This document shows, piece after piece, positions 25,192-32,594 of a DNA stretch of 64,000 nucleotides; the stretch's first letter is position 1, and every line of letters starts with the position of its first letter. This DNA is from VRUE01 sp963807425. GTDB taxonomy: Bacteria; Actinomycetota; Thermoleophilia; Solirubrobacterales; 70-9. A model generated the notes under the pieces. That model was not told where the DNA came from. It worked only from the letters and a program-made list of their open reading frames with translations, and searched no databases. The stretch covers positions 186,001 to 250,000 of the forward strand of contig CAWEBZ010000012.1 of the NCBI GenBank assembly GCA_963807425.1. The letters are read 5' to 3'. The translations under genes were made by a program, and so were the position numbers.

Positions 25192-25818
25192 CTATCCCGG
25201 CGGACCCGTTCGTACTATGACGCTATAGGGACCGACCCCGCAGCTGGCACTTTCTCCAGCTTCTGCTGTGCACATGTCCTCTACGCTTACGAAAAGGCGC
25301 GCTCCCGACAAGACGATGCGCGGCACCGCATAGGATTCGGAGTTACCTATGTCGACGCTTTCGATTTCCTTCAGCCCTTCCCAGATCGTCACGCGTATCT
25401 CATCGAAGCCCCAATCTCCATCACCCTTGACGAACTTGAATGTGGCAGTCTCCGACTTGGGCGCGCGATAGACGTACCAATCCACATCGTTGGAGGCGAC
25501 GATCGACGCTTCGATTAGCTGGTTTGCCTCAAGGCGCTTGGCTGTAGCACGGGAATTGCCGTCATGCGATGGATCCAGCTGGGACCCACTTCCTTGGGAG
25601 CCATGCCCCTCGCTTTTGCCGTTTTTGCTCTCTTGTGGCTCGAGAGTGGTGGATATTTCCCCGCTGGTATCCCTGCTGGAGCTGCCGGAATCATCGGCGA
25701 CAACGTTGATCAATCCAATGATCGCCGTAACGAGGGTCAACGTCGCGGCGACTACTGCTGCCGTCACGCCAAAGCGATGGCCCCGTCCGGACTCAGAGAT
25801 GTCGCCCTCGGGGCTCAT
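25192..25818 (-). CDS. Membrane-anchored protein with pre-peptidase C-terminal-like domain
   Basis: 208 residues. A short cytoplasmic lead is followed by one transmembrane helix (about 17-41, VTAAVVAATLTLVTAIIGLINVVA), a Ser/Gly-rich linker and a beta-sandwich of about 110 residues. The latter contains ANQLIEASIVASNDVDWYVYRAP, which resembles the PPC domain (DxDxY/F motif after a 'neglect/acid' strand). PPC domains are accessory binding modules on secreted enzymes; here it stands alone. It is convergent with the NTPase gene. A role is not evident. Confidence 0.7.
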   Translation of the reverse strand: MSPEGDISESGRGHRFGVTAAVVAATLTLVTAIIGLINVVADDSGSSSRDTSGEISTTLEPQESKNGKSEGHGSQGSGSQLDPSHDGNSRATAKRLEANQLIEASIVASNDVDWYVYRAPKSETATFKFVKGDGDWGFDEIRVTIWEGLKEIESVDIGNSESYAVPRIVLSGARLFVSVEDMCTAEAGESASCGVGPYSVIVRTGPPG

Positions 25819-25820
25819 CT

Positions 25821-26131
25821 CTAGTGCAATCTAGTTAATGCGCCCGACGGGCTTCGTGCACCGATCGCCAGCCACGCCGGATTGAAGGTCCGGTTGTGCC
25901 ACCAACCCGCTCGAGGACCGGGGTTCGACGGGCCGCCGATTACGATCGGCGGTCGAGCATCTAGGTCGACCTCAATAAGCCGCTTGATGAAGAGTTGACC
26001 GTCAGCTTGACCAGCAGGACCAACGCCTCCGCATTCCTTCGGGGACGGGCTGCAACGGCATCCAGCCGAGTCAGCCGACGAATCGCCATGAGCGGCCAGA
26101 ACATTCAGCTTGAGGCCGCTAGGCTCGGCGA
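25821..26131. other. Intergenic, no supported gene
   Basis: A minus-strand reading of about 110 codons spans this interval and contains LFIKRLIEVDLDARPPIVIGG, which looks protein-like, but the rest is Pro/Ser/Gly-rich and no start with a ribosome site is seen. It could be a decayed gene fragment. A dyad with CCGCCGATTAC / GATCGGCGG sits near 25932-25954. Confidence 0.3.
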
Positions 26132-26718
26132 GTGGAGGAGACGGCAGACCCACTCCTGATCCTGGGTTCGGTCGCCCTCGGCGGAGCGATCTCCTTGCTC
26201 ACCACCTATGGCATGGCCCGCCGCGCAGAGAGGGCGGCGGCGTACGCCACCGCGCTGATTCTGAGAAGTGAGCTGTACGAGGCGCGCGCGCTGCTGGAGA
26301 TCGCGCAGAAAGATGGAGAGTGGTGGCCCGAGGGGGTTCTCCCTGTCCACGAAGGGATGGAGAGATGAGCCGCGGGGACCGCTGGCGCTGAAGCTAACCG
26401 ACATCGAGATGGTCGACCTCTCTCAGGCGTTCCAGGAGATGACAATCACTAACCAGCAACACGCTGCGCGGATCGAGTTGTTCCGTCTCGATAAAACGTT
26501 GCGCACTACGTCCGGCCGAATACTCTCTGAAGCTGGTCACAAACTGGCAGTTTGCTTCCCTTCCGATCGACGGAGACGAAGAGCGTAAGCGACTTGAGAT
26601 GACCCACGCAGCGGTAATGCGTGCGCTAGAGGTGCTTTTGCGTTACCGGCGAGGGTGGCTGGCCCAGAGCCTCCAGGTTGCGGCGAGGCTGCCGGGCTTG
26701 GTCGGGACCTACGTGTGA
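26132..26718 (+). pseudogene. Frameshifted single-pass membrane protein gene
   Basis: The first frame gives 78 codons: a transmembrane helix (PLLILGSVALGGAISLLTTYG), MARRAERAAAYATALILRSELYEARALLEIA, and PVHEGMER before a stop. The protein-like sequence continues in a second frame from about 26350 (HEGWRDEPRGPLALKLTDIEMVDLSQAFQEM) and in a third from about 26530 (FASLPIDGDEERKRLEMTHAAVMRALEVLLRY), ending at 26718. Two frameshifts therefore break one gene of about 190 codons. The layout resembles the protein at 22072-22539. Confidence 0.6.
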
Positions 26719-27133
26719 CTAAGGGCCCGTTTGCTTTGGACGCGCATTCGCTACTCTCGCCGCCGCTCTTGAACCCGTGGCCGCGCAAACGCGCGGAACC
26801 AGAGCGGGTCTTCCTCTGGTCGCTCGGCAACGAGTCGAGCAACTCGTCGAGCTCGTGGCCGAGAAGGTGATGCCGGCGCTGCGAGGATGACTGGTGGGGC
26901 ATCGGAATGGGTTCGAGTTCCACCCTTGCCTCTCGAACAGAAACCTTAGTAAGACCCGAAACCTATTTCACTGATCAGATGCTTTATCGGCCCGGGCAGA
27001 GCCAGAGGAGCAGGCTTGCGCCCACTGGGTACTTTGAGGACTCATCTTCTCGTCGAGCGAGCCCCAGTCAAACCATGACCATGGCCCTTTTTTGGGTACG
27101 CCTTGATACCTTGCCCAGCAGATCGACTGGCGA
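26719..27133. other. Non-coding gap before the 14-repeat gene
   Basis: About 415 bases without a convincing gene; short ORFs here lack coding character. It holds a 31-base segment (26923-26953) that recurs, diverged, at 30018-30049 beyond the 14-repeat gene. Confidence 0.4.
26923..26953. repeat. Diverged direct repeat, left copy
   Basis: The segment ending CTTAGTAAG matches 30018-30049 at roughly three quarters of positions, in the same orientation, with a one-base gap. The pair brackets the 14-repeat secreted protein gene. It may be an old attachment or insertion duplication. Confidence 0.35.
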
Positions 27134-29866
27134 ATGGTGAATGCAGGATTGGCGAGATTCCGGAGGGGAAGAAGCAAGGGCCGTTCACGAGGCCGATCGC
27201 AGCAGCGAATCGGGCTGAGTCTGGCGTTCGGTGTTATGGCAGCAACGACTCTGACCACCATCGGAGGCGACGGGTCGGTTGGCGCGGCGCAGGCTGCGAC
27301 GAAGCGCAGCACGCCTCCCTGTCAAGCAGCGTTCCCGAATGCGCGCCGAAAGACCATCGGTAAGACGACTTGGTACAACCGCCAGGAAAGCGTTCGGATG
27401 ATCCTTTGCTACCGCTTCGGTTTGGAGCCGAGCGCGGATTTCCCGATCAGCTCGAGCATGGTCTGCGGGATGCTGGCTCAGGTCATCGGCAAGGGCTCGC
27501 AGAGGTTGGGTGTGTTTGCCGACGGCGTGTGCTCTGCCGCTGATCTCGCGGACGATCCCAAGGAGCCTGTCAGGTACCTCAGTGCCGCCTGCAGCTGGGC
27601 CAGCGATGTCCTGGGCGCGCTCGCAAGACCGGCGGGTGTCCTCGGTTCTTTGGGGTGCACGTTCGCCCCGTCTACTGGGCGCGCCCTCGGCTCCATGTTC
27701 GAGTCGAAGCACGAGTTCGATGTCGCGGTTGACGTCATCCGGCGCGGAAAGTGCATCAAGTTCTCACCCACGCACTTCGGCAGCCCCTGGCTTGCCGACG
27801 ATTGCGCCGACGGAGATAGGGGGTTTGCGACGCTGCCTGTCTACAGACCCAGTCCCACTCCGCCATCGCCGACTTACCCCAGGGCGCCCGGCGGCGGATC
27901 CGGAGCCCCTCCGAGCGCACCGCCGGTAGAAGTTGGCGGCCTCGGCAGCGTGCTTGACTGGGAAGCGCCGCAGCTGGTCTACGACCACCCGCCGTACACG
28001 CAAACTAACTTCCTCGAAGGCGTTTCCTGCCCGACGATCTCCTTCTGCGCGGCCGTCGATGTGTCCGGAAACGCGATTACCTCAACGAATCCGAGCGGCG
28101 GCGGCGCCTGGTTGACTACCCGGGTCTCGATCGTCTCGCTGCGCTCGATCTCCTGCCCGTCCGCCTCTTTCTGTCTTGCTGCCGGCGGCGGCCCGATTGT
28201 GACCTCGGCCAACCCGAGCGGCGGCATCGGCTCCTGGCAGCGTTTCCAGCCCCTTAACGTCGCCAGCTACATCGAAAGCGTCTCCTGCGCGAGCGCGAAT
28301 CTCTGCGTCGCAGTCGGTAACGCAGGCGACATCCTCAGCTCGACCGACCCGATGGGTGGGCCGGGCGCTTGGCACCAGGTCGACCTCGGATCCCAAACTC
28401 TCGTTGCTGTCTCCTGCCCGACCGCCTCGCTCTGCGCCGCGGTCGACCTCGACGGCGAGGCGTTCGTTTCAACCGATCCGACCGGCCCGGCGCATGCCTG
28501 GCAGCCGGTGCAGATCGGCGGGAGGCTGACTGAGATCGACTGTCCATCGGCGAGCCTCTGTGTAGCGGCTGACCAGGGCGGTCGGGTGATCGCCTCGACG
28601 AGCCCCGCCAACCCCGCTTCCTGGTTCGCCAAGACCGTCGGCGCGGCGGACCCGAGTATCTTCTCGACCAACCTCTCCTGCCCCTCAGCCTCGCGCTGCT
28701 ACCTGACCAACTCGCACGACGAAGTACTGACCTCGACGGAACCGGGCAACCCAGCGGGTGGATGGACGACCGCCGAAGGGACCGGGGGCTACACGCCCGA
28801 GGATCTCGACTGTCCGATCGCTTCGTTTTGCGTCGCCCTCGACGCGCCGCTGGGGAAGATCCTTGCCGCAACCGCCCCGCTCAACGGCGTCGCGGCCTGG
28901 GGCGTGGCGGCGGAAACCGGATACACGCCGCTGACTGGCCTCTCCTGCCCGACCGCGACGCGCTGCGTCGCCGTCAGCGCCAGCGGCGACGTGATCTGGA
29001 CTTCGGACCCCAGCGGCACCTGGAATCTGAGCCCCGACGTCGATCCCCCCGAAGAATCGCTGACCTCCCTCACCGACGTCTCCTGTCCGACCGTGAGCCT
29101 GTGCGTGGCGGTCGACGAGCGGGGCTACGTGCTCACCTCAACGAACCCGACCGGCGGCGCAGGCACATGGACGAAGACACTGCTGCGCCCCTACGAACGG
29201 CTGACCGCGGTCGCTTGCCCGTCCGCGGCGCTCTGCGTGGCGACGTCCAGTGGAGGAACCATGTGGGCGTCGACCGATCCGACCGGCGGCGAAGAGGCCT
29301 GGAGCCCCTCGTTCGTTGGAGCCAACGTCTACATCTCCGATGTCTCCTGCCCCACGAACAGCTACTGCGTGGCGGTGGACCGCCGCGGGGAGGCGTCGGT
29401 CTCCTCCTCTCCGGCAGCAGTCGTGCCGGAGTGGAAACGGTTCCGTGTCGACACCCACAATTACTACTTGAACAACGTTCTGACGCCCGAACCGCTGCTG
29501 GCCGTCTCCTGCCCGACGCCCTCCTTCTGCACTGCCGTCGGCGAGTTCACGGGCCTGGTCACCTCCGCTAACCCGGGAGGTGGTTCCGATGCCTGGACCA
29601 CCATCTCGCTGGTCCCCCCGACGCTCGAGTTCAGCCTGTTCCAGGACGTCGCCTGTCCGACCGTGAGCATGTGCGCCGCGGTCGGCGGCGGCTCCGGCGA
29701 CAGCGTCTGGAGTTCCGCGGACCCAGGCGGCGGCGCCGCTTCATGGCTCTTTGCTGACATCAACGCCGATATCCCCTATGGGTACCTGCTAGACGTCTCC
29801 TGTCCCTCGGCGGCGTACTGCGTAGCGCTAAGCGCCGGCGGTCACGCATTCGTCGGGACGGGTTAA
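27134..29866 (+). CDS. Secreted 14-repeat Cys-pair protein, probable double beta-propeller
   Basis: 910 residues. A basic N-terminus (RRGRSKGRSRGR) and hydrophobic stretch ending GAAQAA form a signal peptide. Residues about 57-230 are a Cys-containing domain (CQAAFPNARR, MILCYRFGLE, VCGMLAQ, CSAADLAD), followed by a Pro/Ser/Gly linker. Then come 14 repeats of about 45 residues on the pattern VSCPTxSLCVAV ... SSTDPTGG..AW, each with two cysteines. Fourteen is twice the seven in the paralogue at 13655, fitting two seven-bladed propellers. It lies in the island, whereas the paralogue is in the backbone. The function is unknown. Confidence 0.8.
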   Translation: MVNAGLARFRRGRSKGRSRGRSQQRIGLSLAFGVMAATTLTTIGGDGSVGAAQAATKRSTPPCQAAFPNARRKTIGKTTWYNRQESVRMILCYRFGLEPSADFPISSSMVCGMLAQVIGKGSQRLGVFADGVCSAADLADDPKEPVRYLSAACSWASDVLGALARPAGVLGSLGCTFAPSTGRALGSMFESKHEFDVAVDVIRRGKCIKFSPTHFGSPWLADDCADGDRGFATLPVYRPSPTPPSPTYPRAPGGGSGAPPSAPPVEVGGLGSVLDWEAPQLVYDHPPYTQTNFLEGVSCPTISFCAAVDVSGNAITSTNPSGGGAWLTTRVSIVSLRSISCPSASFCLAAGGGPIVTSANPSGGIGSWQRFQPLNVASYIESVSCASANLCVAVGNAGDILSSTDPMGGPGAWHQVDLGSQTLVAVSCPTASLCAAVDLDGEAFVSTDPTGPAHAWQPVQIGGRLTEIDCPSASLCVAADQGGRVIASTSPANPASWFAKTVGAADPSIFSTNLSCPSASRCYLTNSHDEVLTSTEPGNPAGGWTTAEGTGGYTPEDLDCPIASFCVALDAPLGKILAATAPLNGVAAWGVAAETGYTPLTGLSCPTATRCVAVSASGDVIWTSDPSGTWNLSPDVDPPEESLTSLTDVSCPTVSLCVAVDERGYVLTSTNPTGGAGTWTKTLLRPYERLTAVACPSAALCVATSSGGTMWASTDPTGGEEAWSPSFVGANVYISDVSCPTNSYCVAVDRRGEASVSSSPAAVVPEWKRFRVDTHNYYLNNVLTPEPLLAVSCPTPSFCTAVGEFTGLVTSANPGGGSDAWTTISLVPPTLEFSLFQDVACPTVSMCAAVGGGSGDSVWSSADPGGGAASWLFADINADIPYGYLLDVSCPSAAYCVALSAGGHAFVGTG

Positions 29867-30169
29867 GCAGCCAGCCATTGAGCTGGCATGAGATCGAGCG
29901 GACTTCCGGTAGAAGGCTCCAGTTCTGTCCGGAAATGATCGGTTGGTGCCCCGCTGAGGTCGAGCCCTGCCCAGACTTGATTGTCATTCGCCCGAGTCGG
30001 CACTCAATCAAGCCCTTCCCTTTGCATCTCGAATAGATCCTTTAGTAAGGGGGGACACTAAGCCAACGCTCGGACGGACGGGAGCCTTCGGTAGGAGGCG
30101 CGGACGCTGCTCTCACGCGAAAGCGGACGTCGGCGGCGAAGTGACAGTGCCTTAGGCTCCAGCGCGGTG
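29867..30169. other. Intergenic gap after the 14-repeat gene
   Basis: No gene is visible. It contains the right copy of the diverged direct repeat (30018-30049) and GC-rich sequence just upstream of the HNH-like gene. Confidence 0.4.
30018..30049. repeat. Diverged direct repeat, right copy
   Basis: Partner of 26923-26953. Both share the core CTCGAA and end in TTAGTAAG. Confidence 0.35.
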
Positions 30170-30607
30170 ATGAGCGACCCCTACTGGGCAGCCAGCACGA
30201 CCTGCCGCGCCTGCGGCGGGCAGTCGGTCGCGGGGTCATACGTGTGTGCCCGCTGCCGGCCAATCATGGGCCGCATAGAGACCCGCAAGGACCCCCAGGG
30301 GCGCGGGCGGGCCGTTGACAAGCAAGCGCGGCTGCGGGCGATGAAGCGGCAGTTCGACCCGTCGATCGACGGTTATCGCTGCCACTTCACAAACGTGCCA
30401 CTAGAGCTCGCCGCGGGGACGCGGAGGTCGGCTGAGTGGGCGCACCTCACGGCGGGCGACGAGAGCAGTGTCGTTCTGGCATGCAAGCTTGTTAACCGCA
30501 TGCAGACGGACCTCACCGAGCCCGAGTTCGAGGCTCTTGTAAAGGCGCTCGCCCGACGCTTCGAGGGCGAGCCGTTTGACGAGTCGGCCTTTCCTCCTGA
30601 CCGCTAG
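30170..30607 (+). CDS. Small zinc-ribbon protein with HNH-like segment
   Basis: 145 residues from ATG 30170 (GTG 30167 precedes it). A zinc ribbon CRACGG ... CARC lies at about residues 11-29. A second part reads YRCHFTNVPLEL ... EWAHLTAGDESSVVLACKLVNRMQTDLTEPEF, in which a Cys, a His after an acidic residue, and an Asn are spaced roughly as in HNH endonuclease folds. This is suggestive only: the classic H-N-H triad is incomplete. It is convergent with the membrane protein at 30664. Confidence 0.55.
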   Translation: MSDPYWAASTTCRACGGQSVAGSYVCARCRPIMGRIETRKDPQGRGRAVDKQARLRAMKRQFDPSIDGYRCHFTNVPLELAAGTRRSAEWAHLTAGDESSVVLACKLVNRMQTDLTEPEFEALVKALARRFEGEPFDESAFPPDR

Positions 30608-30663
30608 GGCGGGATGAGGAGCGCGACCGCGCTGCCGCTATGCGCGAGAGGCGGTCCTTTCGT

Positions 30664-31374
30664 CTATCTGCCAGATGGTGGGGGTGGGGTGCCCGTCGGG
30701 TTTGCGATCTTCTCCGCCGCGCTCTTGAGGGCATTGGCCATGGCCTCAGGATCGACGGTGTCGGCCACCGCCTGGCCCGCAGCGCTGGACACCGCAGGCT
30801 CGAGCTCAGCCGCAACCTGCTTTGCGAAGGAGCGTTGGTCCGAGGCGGCGATCCGCGCCTGAAGGACGAGTCGCGTGTAGATGTAGGTGACTAGAAAGCC
30901 GGCAATGAAAGAGCCAACGAGCAGAGCGATGGCGTATGCATTCGCTGCGTCGTCGTTCCCGAGGGCTGGAGCCAGCGTGTTCGTGGCGAAATGCCCGATG
31001 GAATTCACGAAGGTCGTGAGCTGAACAAGTGTCGCGCCAATCAGGACCTTCGTGAACCAATCCGACATCTGCACCAGATTCGTATTCGGCCCCGCTGCGC
31101 CCGCATCGTCCTTCGACTCGGCTCCCCGCGGGACGCTGAAAAGGAAGCCCAGGAACGCTCCAAGGCCGAATGCCCCCGCCGCGATGATCAAGGAGATGCT
31201 GAGAACGGAGATCTTTTGGTCGCCGGCCAACGAAAACGCGACGATGCCAACCAGGACCGGGACTGCGAGGCCCAGGATGGCGTTCCTGGTTCCAGGCTGC
31301 CCCTTTACGGGGGCGGCCTCCGGGACCTGAATCTGAACCGCAGGTTTATCGCCTCCAAGCGTACTCGCCTCCAC
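30664..31374 (-). CDS. Four-helix membrane protein of a conflict-associated type
   Basis: 236 residues from a GTG start. Four transmembrane helices are visible: about 32-50, 55-79 (ISLIIAAGAFGLGAFLGFLF), 108-130 and 146-168. Between the second and third is PRGAESKDD...NTNLVQMSDWFTKVLIGATLVQL. A very similar (S)DW(L/F)TK(I/V)(I/L)(V/I)G block after FLFG/SVPR is found in membrane modules that accompany predicted immunity genes, including those labelled YEATS-associated helix proteins. The link is from memory and not certain. A long Ala-rich coiled tail ends the protein. Confidence 0.6.
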   Translation of the reverse strand: MEASTLGGDKPAVQIQVPEAAPVKGQPGTRNAILGLAVPVLVGIVAFSLAGDQKISVLSISLIIAAGAFGLGAFLGFLFSVPRGAESKDDAGAAGPNTNLVQMSDWFTKVLIGATLVQLTTFVNSIGHFATNTLAPALGNDDAANAYAIALLVGSFIAGFLVTYIYTRLVLQARIAASDQRSFAKQVAAELEPAVSSAAGQAVADTVDPEAMANALKSAAEKIANPTGTPPPPSGR

Positions 31375-31415
31375 AGCGCAACCATCTCATCTAGGTGTCA
31401 CGTGTGTCAACCCTT

Positions 31416-31448
31416 AAGGCAGTCGAGCAGCCGATCCTCGACTGCCTT
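31416..31448. terminator. Strong hairpin upstream of the membrane protein gene
   Basis: A perfect 12-bp stem (AAGGCAGTCGAG / CTCGACTGCCTT) with a 9-base loop lies in the 331-bp gap between the membrane protein and recombinase genes. No T-run follows on either strand. It could be a terminator, an mRNA leader hairpin or a recombination-related dyad. The rest of the gap shows nothing else. Confidence 0.45.
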
Positions 31449-31705
31449 CGGCGCGGGCTGCTCCTCTAATCGCGACCTTGTCCCGACGGCGTTCAAGTTC
31501 ATGCGACATCGCCGGCCCGGTATCGCGTGAGGTCGCTTTCCCCTACAAAGCAATATCCAGCGACTTCCGCAGAGCCGCTACCCCTATGCGCGAGCAGGGT
31601 TAGCCGGTGGTGGTCCTCACGGCCATCCAACCGTGACGCAGCTCAGGCTCAGGATTCTGACCCTACGGTCTCCTCTCTGTTCAGGACGAACCAAGGAGGA
31701 GACCC

Positions 31706-32407
31706 ATGGACCCCACAATGCAGCTGGACGCCGCCGGTCGTCGGCGTTCGCCAGCCACGCTCCCCGGCTACCACTCTGGCCGCGCGCCCCGCAACAAGGG
31801 CCGCAGGTACCCAGCCGACCCGCCCAGGGTGGAGGAGATCGTCGCCGTGATGCGCCAGGCAGGAGAGCGCCCAGCCGGACTGCGTCTTCGCGGTCTGATC
31901 GTCGTGCTCTGGCGCGCCGGCCTTCGGATCAGCGAGGCCCTGGCGCTCTCCGAGGGAGACCTTGAGCGCGCACGCGGAGCGATGCTTGTGCGGCACGGCA
32001 AGGGAGGCAAGCGCCGTGAGGTTGGAATGGACGACTGGGGATGGCACCAGCTCGATCCCTGGCTGGGGTTCAGACCGCAACTGCCGGTCGGCGCACTCTT
32101 CTGCGTGATCAACGGACCCACGGCTGGCCGACCCTGGTCGGCCGCAGCAGCACGGACGCAGTTCCGCCACATGGCCGACCGCGCAGCAGTGCGCCGTCGC
32201 TTCGCCCCGCACCAGCTCCGCCATGCCCACGCCGTCGAGATGGCGCGCGAGGGCGTGCCCCTGAATGTGATCCAACGCCAGCTCGGCCATGCGGACCTCG
32301 GGATCACATCGGTCTATCTACAGGGGATCGAGAGTGGCGAGATCGTTGATGTCGTCCATGGTCGGCGCGCCCCGGTGATCCCGGCGGCCGTTGCGCTGGG
32401 TTTGTAG
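31706..32407 (+). CDS. Short tyrosine recombinase / integrase
   Basis: 233 residues. The catalytic set is complete: Arg in WRAGLRISEALAL, Lys in GKGGKRRE, HQLRH, LGHADLGITS, and Tyr in VYLQGI. The N-terminal SAM-like core-binding domain found in most integrases is missing; only about 40 residues precede the catalytic domain. ATG 31706 has a good AGGAGG eight bases upstream. It may mobilise part of the island, but it is not next to any tRNA-derived scar, so its own attachment site is unknown. Confidence 0.88.
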   Translation: MDPTMQLDAAGRRRSPATLPGYHSGRAPRNKGRRYPADPPRVEEIVAVMRQAGERPAGLRLRGLIVVLWRAGLRISEALALSEGDLERARGAMLVRHGKGGKRREVGMDDWGWHQLDPWLGFRPQLPVGALFCVINGPTAGRPWSAAAARTQFRHMADRAAVRRRFAPHQLRHAHAVEMAREGVPLNVIQRQLGHADLGITSVYLQGIESGEIVDVVHGRRAPVIPAAVALGL

Positions 32408-32594
32408 GCCGCGCTACCAGTGCTGCCATTGGCCGACGGCTGTCTCCACGCGGAAGCAGCGAGCCTCACCAGCACCACTCCACACCGTAAATTGGCCCAT
32501 GGGAGCCCAGGCGGACATTGGGGGCGCTCACCGTCGCAGATCCTCGAAGCTTGCGGTATCGGATCAGCATCTCAGATGCTTGTGACTGCTCGCC

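Noticed and set aside
26905..26935. T-arm-like sequence GGGTTCGAGTTCCACCC
   Set aside because: The stem does not pair properly and no acceptor or anticodon arm is present.
26907..27140. Plus-strand ORF of 77 codons
   Set aside because: Ser/Arg-rich random-looking sequence across the repeat and the next gene's start.
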